A stretch of 64,000 nt of DNA from Streptomyces flavidovirens DSM 40150 (GCF_000429085.1 NZ_AUBE01000006.1:62001-126000), one strand, 5' to 3'; shown: positions 32,652-42,325, counted from the stretch's first letter. Notes: a model not told the origin generated them from the sequence alone. Translations and numbers: made by a program.

Positions 32652-33143
32652 TCACCGTGCCCATGCCCCCTGTGGAGCACTGGGCCCCCCATTGCTCTGC
32701 GCATGGAGGCACGGAAACGTCACAGCTTCCCGGCCGTGCAGGAGCAGGTAGAAGCGCTGCACCGACTCCTCCGAGCCCGCCTCGAACCGGTTGACGACTT
32801 TCCCCAGCGGGTTCCACACCCGCCCGTCGGGCATCCGTACCCCGACCGGCTGCCGGAACAGCTCCCGCTGCTCGGTCCCGAAGTCGACCCAGCGACCGCC
32901 CGTTCTCCGGACGACGACCTCACCGGTGTACGCCCCGAGCCCCCGCAGCACCACGTCGACCCGCGCCCGCTCGGTCGCGCCGCGCCGCAACCCGTCCACG
33001 ACGAGGTCCACCAGCCGGAGGCTGGCGACGGAGTAGTCGAGCGGCAGCCGGTCGCGGGCGGCGAGCCGCTGGACGAACTCGGCGGCGTACGCCCGCATGC
33101 CGGACGCACTGGGCAGCTCCGACTCCCCCACGCGCTCAGCCAT
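32652..33143 (-). CDS. Conserved hypothetical protein
   Basis: 163 residues from ATG 33143. Soluble alpha/beta sequence: AYAAEFVQRLAARDRLPLDYSVASLRLVDLVVDGLRRG, VLRGLGAYTGEVVVRRTGGRWVDFG, MPDGRVWNPLGKVVNRFEAGSEESVQRFY. It reads like a small immunity- or knob-type fold, but I cannot name the family. It precedes sigma copy 2 by 31 bases in the same direction and may be co-transcribed. Confidence 0.7.
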   Translation of the reverse strand: MAERVGESELPSASGMRAYAAEFVQRLAARDRLPLDYSVASLRLVDLVVDGLRRGATERARVDVVLRGLGAYTGEVVVRRTGGRWVDFGTEQRELFRQPVGVRMPDGRVWNPLGKVVNRFEAGSEESVQRFYLLLHGREAVTFPCLHAQSNGGPSAPQGAWAR

Positions 33144-33240
33144 GTTTCCCACGCCCCTCCGGATCGGCCGATCATCGCTCTCACTGACCAAGCGACAGGA
33201 GCCCCGGAAACATCACGCGACAGCTACGGCGCGGGAGCGC

Positions 33241-33479
33241 TCAGCCGCCACCTGACCCGACGGTGGCCTGGACCGTACCCGCCAGGCAGCCCTCGGAACG
33301 GAGGCGTACGACCCAGTCGCACCAGGAGACAGCGGGATCGGGCGACCCGGCGACCATGCGCGTGTACCGCTCACGCGGCGACGCCGGAGCGCCGCCGATG
33401 AAGTCGTGCAGGCGTGGATCGGACAGTACGGCGGCCATCTCGGCGGCGTGCGAGACGCGCGCAGCGGCAGAAGGTCAAG
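33241..33479 (-). pseudogene. Remnant of a GNAT acetyltransferase
   Basis: Only the first third of a GNAT protein is left. EMAAVLSDPRLHDFIGG, ERYTRMVAGSPDPAVSW and WVVRLRSEGCLAGTVQATV match the beginning of actinobacterial GNAT enzymes, then a stop follows where the acetyl-CoA-binding strand should begin. At the 5' side LDLLPLR and VSHAAEM lie in different frames, so there is also a frameshift, and no start codon precedes it. The gene is dead on three counts. Confidence 0.7.
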
Positions 33480-33555
33480 TTACGGGGTGGTGACGGCCTC
33501 GGCCCGCCCGTGGCGCTGCCTCGCAGCGAGGCCTCTGCGCGGGGCCCCGGATGGA

Positions 33556-34143
33556 TCAGCCGCTGCTGCGGGCGCGGCGCGACGCCGCCGCCCGCAGTAC
33601 GCGCTTGCCCTCGTTGGAGAGCTGGAGGGCGTGGTTCAGGCCGCCGCCCGAGTCCTCCGCGAGCATGTCGAGGAGCTGGCACTGGCGGCGCAGTTCGCCG
33701 GCCGTGAGCGGGCTGATGCCGTCGGTCTCGCCGTTGCGGTACGCCTTCACCCGCGCCTCGTGGCCGTCCGGCGCCACCGCGTCCAGCCGCAGATGGACCT
33801 CCAGCACCGCCGCCGAGCAGTCCTCGGCCCATGCGCGCAGCGCGGGCCCGTCATAGGTGGTGGGGACCGCGGCGGCCATGCGGATGGCGAAGCCCGCCAG
33901 CTCGCCGGGGGCCGCGCCCGCGACGCGCTCCACCACGGCGGCGACCCTGCGCAGCCGGCCGAGCCACGCGTCGCCGCCCTCGACCGCGACCCACAGCGGC
34001 TTGAGCGCCTCGTCCGTGTCGAGGCCGATGCGCTCGGCGCCTTCGACGTACTCCAGCAGGGGCAGGCAGCGGTCCAGGCAGGCCACCGCACTCGCCGCCA
34101 GGGTCCGTTCATCGGCGCGGCCGATCAGTTCCACCAGGGTCAC
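33556..34143 (-). CDS. Conserved Streptomyces hypothetical
   Basis: 195 residues, mostly helical: MTLVELIGRADERTLAASAVACLDRCLPLLEYVEG, KPLWVAVEGGDAWLGRLRRVAAVVERVAG, DCSAAVLEVHLRLDAV, and the tail RRARSSG. No domain recognised, no membrane segment. A similar orientation and spacing to the next hypothetical (34241) suggests an operon of two small cytoplasmic proteins. Confidence 0.7.
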   Translation of the reverse strand: MTLVELIGRADERTLAASAVACLDRCLPLLEYVEGAERIGLDTDEALKPLWVAVEGGDAWLGRLRRVAAVVERVAGAAPGELAGFAIRMAAAVPTTYDGPALRAWAEDCSAAVLEVHLRLDAVAPDGHEARVKAYRNGETDGISPLTAGELRRQCQLLDMLAEDSGGGLNHALQLSNEGKRVLRAAASRRARSSG

Positions 34144-34240
34144 GGTGCCTCCCTCGGCACTGCAGGGCCCGCTCGGTGCGGGCCTTCTCCTTCCGACTGC
34201 GTACCGCGCCGCGATTGCGTCACAGTCCGCTCATCGCCGC

Positions 34241-34747
34241 TCACAGCCCCAGCCGGTCCAGGAAGCGCGCGAACAGCTCCTCGGCCACCGGGTCCGCCTC
34301 TTCGCGCAGTACGTCGAGCAGGGCGGCCGCGGCCACCGTCCGGCCGGTCGCGGCCGCCCACTCCACCGCTTTCGCCGCGGCTTCCTCCGGCGGGAGGAAG
34401 AGGTCCTCCAGGACCAGCCCGTCGGCGCTCAGACAGTCCGCCATCGCCTCGCGCCCCAGGCAGCCGAACCAGGATCCGGCCGCCGTCGCGGAGGTGGCGC
34501 CCTCCACGACCACACAGGCGCTGCCCATGACGAAGGCGAACAGCGCGGGTGTTCCCGTCTCCCCGCACACGCCACGGGCGAGCGCCCCCATGTCCCCGAC
34601 CTGCGGCTCACTGGCCCGCGCCCACACCTGCCACCCGTCGCCCCGCGTCTCGTGGAGTGTCAGCCCTTCCCGTACGTCCGCGAGCGCGGCCAGCTCCGCG
34701 AGCGGCCGCCCGCTGCGGCCCACCACGAAGTAACCCCAGAAACCCAT
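34241..34747 (-). CDS. Conserved Streptomyces hypothetical
   Basis: 168 residues starting MGFWGYFVVGRSGRPLAEL. TLHETRGDGWQVWA, FAFVMGSACVVVEGATSA and WFGCLGREAMADCL point to a compact alpha/beta protein. The C-terminal 55 residues are helical (AAAKAVEWAAATGRTVAAAALLDVLREEADPVAEELFARFL). It is soluble; I cannot name the family. Lies 97 bases upstream of 33556-34143 in the same direction. Confidence 0.7.
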   Translation of the reverse strand: MGFWGYFVVGRSGRPLAELAALADVREGLTLHETRGDGWQVWARASEPQVGDMGALARGVCGETGTPALFAFVMGSACVVVEGATSATAAGSWFGCLGREAMADCLSADGLVLEDLFLPPEEAAAKAVEWAAATGRTVAAAALLDVLREEADPVAEELFARFLDRLGL

Positions 34748-34781
34748 GCCCCGCTCCCCCCACGGCCCCCGACAGTTCCTG

Positions 34782-35618
34782 TCACATTCTGCCCACGACA
34801 GGTCGCTCTGTGGTCAGGTCGGTCGAACCGGCAGGTCCGGCCGTGGCCTTGAGGTGCTGCATGCGCGTCAGCGCGCGCACGAAGAGGATCGCGAGCACGG
34901 CGGCCGCGATGTCGAGCAGATCGGCGACGATCAGCCGGTCGAGGGCGTCGCGGATCGCGGTCGGCTCCTCGGCCTTCTCGTAGCTCTTGACGGCGAACCG
35001 GCCGAACAGCAATGACGCGACCCAAGCCGTCCACCACAGGTCGAGGACGAGCTTCCGGTCCCTCATCGCGGTCTCCAGCCCGTACGGGTCGCGCCTGCTC
35101 GCCGCCCAGATGTCGACGGCGACCCCGCGCGGCATCCAGAGGTTGGCGACCGGGATGAACCAGGTGCCGATCGCCCATCCGGGCCCCCGGCGCTGAAGGT
35201 CCGGGGCGAAGACCTCGGCGTTGCGCCGTACCCGGAAGAACCAGACGAGGAAGACGACGGCCGTCGCCACCAGCACCGGGGCGTACACCAGGGACGACCA
35301 GAGCAGCAGGGTCTCGGTCCGCTCCAGTTCGGCGGTGGCGATGTAGGAGAAACCCTCGGACGCCAGGCCGCCCCACTGCCCCCGCGCACGGAACGAGACG
35401 AAGAGCGCGAAGCAGTCGGCCGCGACGATGGCGCAGAGCAGCGCCGTCACGGCGTACGAGAGCCCGACCGGCGAGCGCGGTGCGGCGGCGGGCCCGGTGG
35501 ACAGCGGCACCGCCGGCGCGGGTGGAGGCGGCTCGGACGTGGCGGCGGCGATCACGCAGCCGTCGCAGAGCCCTTCACCGGTGGTGACCTTCTCTGTTCC
35601 GCAATTAGCGCACAGCAT
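34782..35618 (-). CDS. DUF4328 membrane protein with zinc-ribbon N-terminus
   Basis: 278 residues from ATG 35618. MLCANCGTEKVTTGEGLCDGC is a small zinc ribbon (two CxxC). After a proline-rich linker come about five membrane helices; PGWAIGTWFIPVANLWMPRGVAVDIWAAS is the DUF4328 signature, with aromatic residues typical of this family. Function unknown; similar genes are numerous in Streptomyces. A start at 35708 would add an unsupported 30 residues. Confidence 0.82.
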   Translation of the reverse strand: MLCANCGTEKVTTGEGLCDGCVIAAATSEPPPPAPAVPLSTGPAAAPRSPVGLSYAVTALLCAIVAADCFALFVSFRARGQWGGLASEGFSYIATAELERTETLLLWSSLVYAPVLVATAVVFLVWFFRVRRNAEVFAPDLQRRGPGWAIGTWFIPVANLWMPRGVAVDIWAASRRDPYGLETAMRDRKLVLDLWWTAWVASLLFGRFAVKSYEKAEEPTAIRDALDRLIVADLLDIAAAVLAILFVRALTRMQHLKATAGPAGSTDLTTERPVVGRM

Positions 35619-35748
35619 GACTGAGCAGCCCCCCAAGAGCGCCGGAACGCCCCTCCCCAGAGGCGTGACGAATGTGCGGACGCCGGCCGGCGGCAGCATG
35701 CGGAACATACGCTGCCGCCGACCGGGCCGTCCATCACGAATCCGCAGC

Positions 35749-37386
35749 TCAGCCCGTGCGCTCGGCCAGCGCCTTGAAGCCCTCCCAGTTCAGGGCCGGC
35801 TTGCCCGAGTCCCACGTCTTCTGGGCCAGGGCGCGCATCGGCAGGTGGATGCCGCGCGCGACCTGCTCCTGCGTCTGCGCGTTCGAGAGGTCGCACCAGA
35901 TGGCGAGGCGGCCGCCCAGGATCTGGTCCGCGTAGCGGGCGGGCACCGGGGTGGTGCCGCGCAGGACCAGCGGCGTCCAGGACTCGTAGATGCGGCGGCC
36001 CGTCGGGTAGGTGAAGGTGTTGGGCTCGCCGAGTACGTAGTAGAGGTACTCGTCGTTGGCGTTGACCAGCTTGCGGCCCTCGCTCAGGTACTCCTGCGGC
36101 TCCCGCGCGCCGATCTCCTTGCCGGTCCAGTACTCGACCTCACGGTCCTGGTCGGCCTTGACGACGCCACCGGCGTGCAGGCCGTCGTTCCAGGCCTTGA
36201 GGCTCTTGCCGTGCGGGCGAACGGTCGCGGCGCGGTCGTTGAGCCAGCCGGTGGCCAGGTCCTGGATCTTCGCGTTCGGGCCGTACTTGCGGACGGCCTC
36301 ACGGGCGAGCCCCGGATACGAGGCCTCCGGGTTCCGCTTCGTCAGCGCCTGGTACTCGTCGCCGCCGAGGTGCATGTACTGGCCGGGGAAGAGGCCGGCG
36401 TACTCGCTCAGCAGGTCGTCCACGATCCGCGCCGAGTCGGGGTTGGCGATGTCCACCGCGCCGCGCGCGGGAACACCCTGGGCGTCGCGCAGCTGGAGCT
36501 CGGGGTGCGCGTCCATGACCGCGCCGAGGTGGCCCGGCGAGTCGATCTCGGGGATCACGGTGATGTGGCGGCTCTCGGCCAGTTTCACGATCCGCCGGAC
36601 CTCGGCCTTGGTGAGGTGCTGCTGGGACACGACCTCGGGGTGGCTGTCCGAGGCGATACGGAAGCCCTGGTCGTCGGAGAAGTGCAGGCCGAGCTGGTTG
36701 AGCTTGAGGTCGCCCATCTCGCGGACGGTGTCCTCGATCCAGTCGGCGCTGAAGTGCTTGCGCGCGGTGTCGAGCATCACTCCGCGCTGCGGCTTGGCGG
36801 GCTTGTCGCGTACGACGCCCTCGGACAGGCGGCCGTCGGCGGCCAGGGCCTGCTTGACGGTGCGGGTCCCGTAGAACACGCCCGCCTCGTCGGCGCCCGT
36901 GACGCGGACACGTCCATCACGCACGGTGAGGGTGTACGACTCGGGCGCGCCGCCGGGCGCCAGCGCCAGCTCGATGTCACCCGCGCGGCCGGACCCGGCG
37001 CCCGAGTACCCGCGCTTGAGTTCCCGGGCCAGGAGCTTGCCCTCGTCGGCGAGCGCCCGGCTGTTGTCCGGCGCCACGACGACACGCGTGGAGCGCTGCG
37101 GCTTCCAGCCGGGGCCGGAGGCGGCGTCGTACTCCTGAACCGCGGGGATGGCGCTGGGTGCCTTGGTCGGTCCTGGCTTCGCGGACGGCTTCGCCGACGG
37201 CGTCGCCGACTTCGACGGTGCTGGTGATGTTGCTGGTGCTGCTGGTGCTGGCGGCTTCGGCGATGCTGCCGGTGTGGCCGACGACGCCGACGGCGCGGAC
37301 GGCTCCGACTGCGTGACGGTGGCGATGAGCGGGACGGTCAGGGAGACCGCGGCTATGGCCAGCGGCCCCCGGAATTGCGACATCAT
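35749..37386 (-). CDS. Secreted beta-N-acetylhexosaminidase (GH20)
   Basis: 545 residues. A signal peptide (about 1-27) is followed by a Ser/Ala/Pro linker (to 85), a GH20b domain (95-190) and the GH20 barrel. RGVMLDTARKHFSADWIEDTVREM, GLHFSDDQGFRIASDSHPEV, HITVIPEIDSPGHLGAVMDAHPEL and YMHLGGDEYQ carry the catalytic Asp-Glu; YEYW...WND-type tryptophans follow. It releases GlcNAc from chitooligosaccharides or peptidoglycan fragments. Upstream DNA has three GATTGG repeats and the inverted repeat TTGGGC...GCCCAA; I found no DasR-type box. Confidence 0.9.
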   Translation of the reverse strand: MMSQFRGPLAIAAVSLTVPLIATVTQSEPSAPSASSATPAASPKPPAPAAPATSPAPSKSATPSAKPSAKPGPTKAPSAIPAVQEYDAASGPGWKPQRSTRVVVAPDNSRALADEGKLLARELKRGYSGAGSGRAGDIELALAPGGAPESYTLTVRDGRVRVTGADEAGVFYGTRTVKQALAADGRLSEGVVRDKPAKPQRGVMLDTARKHFSADWIEDTVREMGDLKLNQLGLHFSDDQGFRIASDSHPEVVSQQHLTKAEVRRIVKLAESRHITVIPEIDSPGHLGAVMDAHPELQLRDAQGVPARGAVDIANPDSARIVDDLLSEYAGLFPGQYMHLGGDEYQALTKRNPEASYPGLAREAVRKYGPNAKIQDLATGWLNDRAATVRPHGKSLKAWNDGLHAGGVVKADQDREVEYWTGKEIGAREPQEYLSEGRKLVNANDEYLYYVLGEPNTFTYPTGRRIYESWTPLVLRGTTPVPARYADQILGGRLAIWCDLSNAQTQEQVARGIHLPMRALAQKTWDSGKPALNWEGFKALAERTG

Positions 37387-37563
37387 TGGGCGAACGATGC
37401 CCAATCAGACCCCCAATCGTCCACCAATCGTCCAGTATGTGTGTCCAACCTCTCCCGTTCGAGTGAGATTCGCGCATCCGTCGGACAGCCCTCACGAAGC
37501 ATCGCTAGCGTTGCCCCTCAGCCATCCCACCCTTCTCGCCCGTCCCATTCCGAGGAGCTCACG

Positions 37564-38172
37564 CTGTCCAGCGAATCGCCGGGACGTACGGCCATCCCCG
37601 CCCAGAGCCGCAGACCCGCCACCGCCGCCGGGCTCGACCGCTTCAACGCCGCGCCCGCCGACGCCGCCGAGACCGCCCTGCTCGCCTGCTGCGGCAGCCT
37701 GCGCTGGGCGCGGCTCATCGTCGGCCACCGCCCGTACCCCGACCTCGGCGCACTGCTCGCCGCGGCCGACGAGGCGGCGTACGACCTGTCCCGCGACGAG
37801 GTCGCGGACGCGCTGACCGGCGAATCGTCCGCGGGCCCGGCCGAGGGCGCCCCCGCCGTCGCGCACACCGCGCTGCGCGCTGCCCACGCGGCGTACGAGA
37901 GCAGCTTCGGCCACGCCTTCGTGATCTGCCTGGACGGCTTCCCGCCGGAGGAGCATCTCGACCAGGTACTGGCCGGCATCCGGTCACGGCTCGGCAACGA
38001 AGCGGAGAAGGAGCAGGCGGTCGCCGCCGACGAGCTGCGCAGGCTCGCACGGGGACGGCTCGCCCATCTCGTTTCAGATCCGCAGAAAGCGGCTGTTTTT
38101 ACGACAAGTGGTGATCTTGCAGGCCACACCGGCCGCGCGGACCGGCCCGATAGCCCGTCCGTGGCTGTTTGA
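37564..38172 (+). CDS. uraD: OHCU decarboxylase (apparent CTG start)
   Basis: About 202 residues. Converts 2-oxo-4-hydroxy-4-carboxy-5-ureidoimidazoline to S-allantoin in urate breakdown. LDRFNAAPADAAETALLACCGSLRWARLIVGHRPYPD, LLAAADEAAYDLSRDEV, AYESSFGHAFVICLDG and RRLARGRLAHLVSDP match UraD. No ATG/GTG/TTG fits: the nearest in-frame GTG (37438) lies upstream of a TAGCGT -10 box (37506-37511). GAGGAG (37552-37557) is six bases before CTG 37564, the best start. The reaction is assigned from family; the other urate genes are not nearby. Confidence 0.8.
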   Translation: MSSESPGRTAIPAQSRRPATAAGLDRFNAAPADAAETALLACCGSLRWARLIVGHRPYPDLGALLAAADEAAYDLSRDEVADALTGESSAGPAEGAPAVAHTALRAAHAAYESSFGHAFVICLDGFPPEEHLDQVLAGIRSRLGNEAEKEQAVAADELRRLARGRLAHLVSDPQKAAVFTTSGDLAGHTGRADRPDSPSVAV

Positions 38173-38320
38173 TTGCCTCTTTGATCACACCAGTGGACCC
38201 CGCGCGAACGAACCGACAACTCGTCGCTACGATGGCCGGGGCCGGTGGACCGTACCCGGCCGGGCCAGACCGACACAGAAGCCGGCATGGCCCCAATCCC
38301 CGCTCCCGGAGGGTTTTTCC

Positions 38321-38701
38321 GTGCCGGCTGGAACGCTGTATCGCGGCCGGGAAGGTATGTGGTCCTGGGTGGCTCATCGAGTCACCGGCGTCCTCATTTT
38401 CTTCTTCCTGTTCGTACACGTCCTCGACACCGCTCTCGTCCGCGTCTCTCCCGAGGCGTATGACGATGTCGTGGCCACCTACAAGACCCCGCTCGTGGCG
38501 CTGCTCGAGTACGGCCTTGTCGCCGCCATCCTCTTCCACGCGCTGAACGGCCTGCGGGTCATCGCCGTGGACTTCTGGTCCAAGGGCACGCGCTACCAGA
38601 AGCAGATGCTCTGGACTGTGATGGGCATCTGGATCGTGCTGATGGCAGGCGCCCTCTACCCCGTGCTCGGCCACGCCGTACGCGAAGTCTTCGGGAGCTG
38701 A
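38321..38701 (+). CDS. sdhC: Succinate dehydrogenase cytochrome b subunit
   Basis: 126 residues, three membrane helices. GREGMWSWVAHRVTGVLIFFFLFVHVLDTALV includes the family signature Ser/His positions and a heme-ligand candidate His, and AAILFHALNGLRVIAVDFW a second conserved His. GTG 38321 has GGAGGG seven bases upstream; an earlier ATG at 38108 would cross a likely promoter. First gene of the sdhCDAB operon; anchors the complex in the membrane and passes electrons to quinone. Confidence 0.93.
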   Translation: MPAGTLYRGREGMWSWVAHRVTGVLIFFFLFVHVLDTALVRVSPEAYDDVVATYKTPLVALLEYGLVAAILFHALNGLRVIAVDFWSKGTRYQKQMLWTVMGIWIVLMAGALYPVLGHAVREVFGS

Positions 38702-38708
38702 CGCAGAG

Positions 38709-39185
38709 ATGTCTGAGACCACTACTTCGACCGTCGGCCCCGTCGAGGGCGAGAGCCTTTACGACGTGGACCACCCGGCTCCCGTCATCGAGGCCCCCCG
38801 CGCTCGTACCAAGAAGACGCCCAAGTCGACCCGCACCAATTTCGAGCTGTACGGCTGGCTGTTCATGCGGCTGTCCGGCATCGTGCTGGTCGTCCTGGTC
38901 CTCGGCCACCTGCTGATCCAGCTCGTGCTGGACGGCGGCGTGTCCAAGATCGGCTTCGCCTTCGTGGCGGGCCGCTGGGCCTCGCCGTTCTGGCAGACCT
39001 GGGACCTGCTCATGCTGTGGCTGGCGATGCTGCACGGCGCCAACGGCCTGCGTACCGTCATCAACGACTACGCGGAGCGGCCGAACACCCGCTTCTGGCT
39101 GAAGAACCTGCTGTACACCGCCACGGTGTTCACCGTCCTTCTGGGCACGCTGGTGATCTTCACCTTCGACCCGAACATCCGCTAG
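38709..39185 (+). CDS. sdhD: Succinate dehydrogenase membrane anchor
   Basis: 158 residues with a 45-residue soluble N-terminus and three helices. [25 protein letters not shown] contains a conserved Arg/Ser/His pattern of quinone and heme contact, and [21 protein letters not shown] the family C-terminal signature. It begins 7 bases after sdhC. Together they bind the heme and menaquinone site. Confidence 0.93.
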   Translation: MSETTTSTVGPVEGESLYDVDHPAPVIEAPRARTKKTPKSTRTNFELYGWLFMRLSGIVLVVLVLGHLLIQLVLDGGVSKIGFAFVAGRWASPFWQTWDLLMLWLAMLHGANGLRTVINDYAERPNTRFWLKNLLYTATVFTVLLGTLVIFTFDPNIR

Positions 39186-39207
39186 GCCCGGGGCTGAGGC
39201 AACCACC

Positions 39208-40962
39208 ATGAAGATTCACAAGTACGACACCGTCATCGTCGGCGCCGGTGGCGCGGGCATGCGCGCGGCCATCGAGTCGACGAAGCGCAGCCGCACCGCC
39301 GTGCTGACGAAGCTCTACCCCACCCGGTCCCACACGGGCGCAGCGCAGGGCGGCATGGCCGCCGCGCTGGCGAACGTGGAGGAGGACAACTGGGAGTGGC
39401 ACACCTTCGACACGATCAAGGGCGGCGACTACCTGGTCGACCAGGACGCCGCCGAGATCCTGGCGAAGGAGGCCATCGACTCCGTTCTCGACCTGGAGAA
39501 GATGGGCCTGCCGTTCAACCGCACCCCGGACGGCACCATCGACCAGCGCCGCTTCGGCGGTCACTCCCGCAACCACGGTGAGGCCCCGGTCCGCCGGTCC
39601 TGCTACGCGTCGGACCGCACCGGCCACATGATCCTCCAGACGCTGTACCAGAACTGCGTCAAGGAGGGTGTGGAGTTCTTCAACGAGTTCTACGTCCTGG
39701 ACCTGCTGATGCAGGAGGTCGACGGGGTCCGCAAGTCCGCGGGCGTCGTCGCCTACGAGCTGGCGACCGGCGAGATCCACGTCTTCCAGGCGAAGGCGGT
39801 CATCTTCGCCTCCGGCGGCACCGGCAAGTTCTTCAAGGTGACGTCGAACGCGCACACCCTGACCGGTGACGGCCAGGCAGCGGCGTACCGCCGCGGGCTG
39901 CCGCTGGAGGACATGGAGTTCTTCCAGTTCCACCCGACGGGCATCTGGCGCATGGGCATCCTGCTGACGGAGGGCGCCCGCGGTGAGGGCGGCATCCTCC
40001 GCAACAAGGACGGCGAGCGCTTCATGGAGAAGTACGCGCCGGTCATGAAGGACCTCGCGTCCCGTGACGTCGTCTCGCGCTCCATCTACACCGAGATCCG
40101 CGAGGGGCGCGGCTGCGGCCCCGAGGGCGACCACGTCTTCCTCGACCTCACGCACCTGCCGCCGGAGCAGCTCGACGCCAAGCTCCCGGACATCACCGAG
40201 TTCGCGCGTACGTACCTGGGCATCGAGCCGTACACGGACCCGATCCCGATCCAGCCGACCGCGCACTACGCCATGGGCGGCATCCCCACGAACGTCAGGG
40301 GTGAGGTCCTCGCGGACAACACCACGGTCGTTCCTGGTCTGTACGCCGCCGGTGAGGTCGCCTGCGTCTCGGTGCACGGTGCGAACCGTCTGGGCACCAA
40401 CTCGCTGCTCGACATCAACGTCTTCGGCAAGCGCGCCGGCATCGCCGCCGCCGAGTACTCGGCGGCGAACGACTACGTCGAGCTCCCCGAGGACCCGGCG
40501 TCGCTCGTCGTCTCGCAGGTCGAGCGTCTGCGCAGCAACACCGGCAGCGAGCGGGTCCACGACATCCGCCGGGAGCTCCAGGAGACGATGGACGCCAACG
40601 TGATGGTGTTCCGTACCGAGCAGACGATCAAGACGGCGGTCGAGAAGATCGGCGAGCTGCGCGAGCGTTACCTCAACGTCTCGATCCAGGACAAGGGCAA
40701 GCGGTTCAACACCGACCTGCTGGAGGCCATCGAGCTGGGCAACCTGCTCGACCTGGCCGAGGTCATGGCCGTGTCCGCCCTGGCGCGCAAGGAGTCCCGC
40801 GGCGGTCACTACCGCGAGGACTTCCCGAACCGCGACGACGTCAACTTCATGCGCCACACCATGGCGTACCGCGAGGTCGGCGACGACGGCACGCAGTCGA
40901 TCCGTCTCGACTACAAGCCGGTCGTCCAGACCCGCTACCAGCCGATGGAGCGTAAGTACTGA
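39208..40962 (+). CDS. sdhA: Succinate dehydrogenase flavoprotein
   Basis: 584 residues. [17 protein letters not shown] binds [18 protein letters not shown] includes the His for covalent flavin attachment; [43 protein letters not shown] and [13 protein letters not shown] hold the active-site Arg/His residues. Oxidises succinate to fumarate in the TCA cycle. Last base of TGA is shared with the sdhB ATG. Confidence 0.97.
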   Translation: MKIHKYDTVIVGAGGAGMRAAIESTKRSRTAVLTKLYPTRSHTGAAQGGMAAALANVEEDNWEWHTFDTIKGGDYLVDQDAAEILAKEAIDSVLDLEKMGLPFNRTPDGTIDQRRFGGHSRNHGEAPVRRSCYASDRTGHMILQTLYQNCVKEGVEFFNEFYVLDLLMQEVDGVRKSAGVVAYELATGEIHVFQAKAVIFASGGTGKFFKVTSNAHTLTGDGQAAAYRRGLPLEDMEFFQFHPTGIWRMGILLTEGARGEGGILRNKDGERFMEKYAPVMKDLASRDVVSRSIYTEIREGRGCGPEGDHVFLDLTHLPPEQLDAKLPDITEFARTYLGIEPYTDPIPIQPTAHYAMGGIPTNVRGEVLADNTTVVPGLYAAGEVACVSVHGANRLGTNSLLDINVFGKRAGIAAAEYSAANDYVELPEDPASLVVSQVERLRSNTGSERVHDIRRELQETMDANVMVFRTEQTIKTAVEKIGELRERYLNVSIQDKGKRFNTDLLEAIELGNLLDLAEVMAVSALARKESRGGHYREDFPNRDDVNFMRHTMAYREVGDDGTQSIRLDYKPVVQTRYQPMERKY

Positions 40963-41729
40963 TGGCTACCCCGACCATGGACAAGGTCGACGACGCGAAG
41001 CCCGCGGCCGTCCCCTCGCCGTACATCACGGTCACGTTCCGGATCCGCCGCTTCAACCCGGAGATCTCCGCCGAGGCCGAGTGGCAGGACTTCCCGATCG
41101 AGATCGACCCGAAGGAGCGTGTGCTCGACGGTCTCCACAAGATCAAGTGGGAGACCGACGGCACGCTGACGTTCCGCCGCTCGTGCGCGCACGGCATCTG
41201 CGGCTCCGACGCGATGCGGATCAACGGCAAGAACAGGCTCGCCTGCAAGACGCTGATCAAGGACATCAACCCGGAGAAGCCGATCACGATCGAGGCCATA
41301 AAGGGCCTCACGGTCCTCAAGGACCTCGTGGTCGACATGGACCCGTTCTTCCAGGCGTACCGCGATGTCATGCCCTTCCTCATCACGAAGGGCAACGAGC
41401 CGACGCGTGAGCGTCTGCAGTCCGCCGAGGACCGCGAGCGATTCGACGACACCACCAAGTGCATCCTGTGCGCCGCGTGCACGTCCTCGTGCCCGGTGTT
41501 CTGGAACGACGGCCAGTACTTCGGCCCGGCGGCGATCGTCAACGCGCACCGCTTCATCTTCGACTCGCGTGACGAGGGCGGCGAGCAGCGGCTGGAGATC
41601 CTGAACGACAAGGACGGCGTGTGGCGTTGCCGTACGACGTTCAACTGCACGGACGCCTGCCCGCGCGGTATCGAGGTCACCAAGGCCATCCAGGAAGTGA
41701 AGCGCGCACTGATCACGCGCCGCTTCTGA
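40962..41729 (+). CDS. sdhB: Succinate dehydrogenase iron-sulfur subunit
   Basis: 255 residues. The 2Fe-2S ligands are in SCAHGICGSDAMRINGKNRLAC, the 4Fe-4S in CILCAACTSSCP and the 3Fe-4S in CTDACPRGIEV. RRFNPE starts the plant-ferredoxin-type domain. Relays electrons from FAD to quinone. Translation couples to sdhA by the TGATG junction. Confidence 0.97.
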   Translation: MATPTMDKVDDAKPAAVPSPYITVTFRIRRFNPEISAEAEWQDFPIEIDPKERVLDGLHKIKWETDGTLTFRRSCAHGICGSDAMRINGKNRLACKTLIKDINPEKPITIEAIKGLTVLKDLVVDMDPFFQAYRDVMPFLITKGNEPTRERLQSAEDRERFDDTTKCILCAACTSSCPVFWNDGQYFGPAAIVNAHRFIFDSRDEGGEQRLEILNDKDGVWRCRTTFNCTDACPRGIEVTKAIQEVKRALITRRF

Positions 41730-41741
41730 CCTGTACGCGTA

Positions 41742-41788
41742 CGACGGCCCCCGCCGCCCGGTTCTTCCGGGTGGCGGGGGCCGTCGTG
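41742..41788 (+). terminator. sdh operon terminator
   Basis: A 21-bp stem (20 Watson-Crick pairs and one G-U) with loop TTCTT, 12 bases past the sdhB stop, and no U-run. The most stable hairpin in the window. Confidence 0.93.
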
Positions 41789-41836
41789 TGTCAGGATCGG
41801 GGGGAACGGGGCAGCAGGCTGAGGGGAGCCGGAAAC

Positions 41837-42325
41837 ATGAGTGATCCGAATCCGTACGCGACGGACGGCGACGCGAACGGTGCCTACCAGTGGGGCCCTG
41901 TCCCCGGCTACGGCTACCCGCAGCAGCCGACGCTGCCGGGGGCGCCGATGCCGTACACCGGCCCGCCGGCGGGTTTCGCGGGCGCGCCGCTCATGTCGGT
42001 CGGTGACATCACCGTCATGCCCGACTCCATCGTCACCCCGTCCGGCACGATGCCGCTCAAGGGCGCGGTGTGGACGGTCACCGACATGTCGCGCACCGAG
42101 GAGCGGATGCCGACGGCCGCGGTCGTGCTGGCCGTCGTCTTCTTCATCTTCTGCCTGCTCGGGCTGCTCTTCCTCCTGATGAAGGAGAAGGTGACGACCG
42201 GTTACGTCCAGGTCACCGTAACCAGCGGCGGCCGCCACCACTCCACGGTGGTCCCGGCCCTCGGCCCGCAGACCCTGCACATGGTCATGGGGCAGATCAA
42301 CTACGCCCGCTCGCTCAGCGCCTGA
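41837..42325 (+). CDS. Single-pass membrane protein, unknown
   Basis: 162 residues. A Gly/Pro/Tyr-rich head (YGYPQQPTLPGAPMPYTGPP), a short beta domain (VGDITVMPDSIVTPSGTMPLKGAVWTV), a membrane helix (TAAVVLAVVFFIFCLLGLLFLL, about 95-116) and an external-type tail. Streptomyces has many such proteins of unknown role. ATG 41837 chosen over upstream frames. Its last 25 bases overlap the convergent Lrp gene. Confidence 0.8.
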   Translation: MSDPNPYATDGDANGAYQWGPVPGYGYPQQPTLPGAPMPYTGPPAGFAGAPLMSVGDITVMPDSIVTPSGTMPLKGAVWTVTDMSRTEERMPTAAVVLAVVFFIFCLLGLLFLLMKEKVTTGYVQVTVTSGGRHHSTVVPALGPQTLHMVMGQINYARSLSA

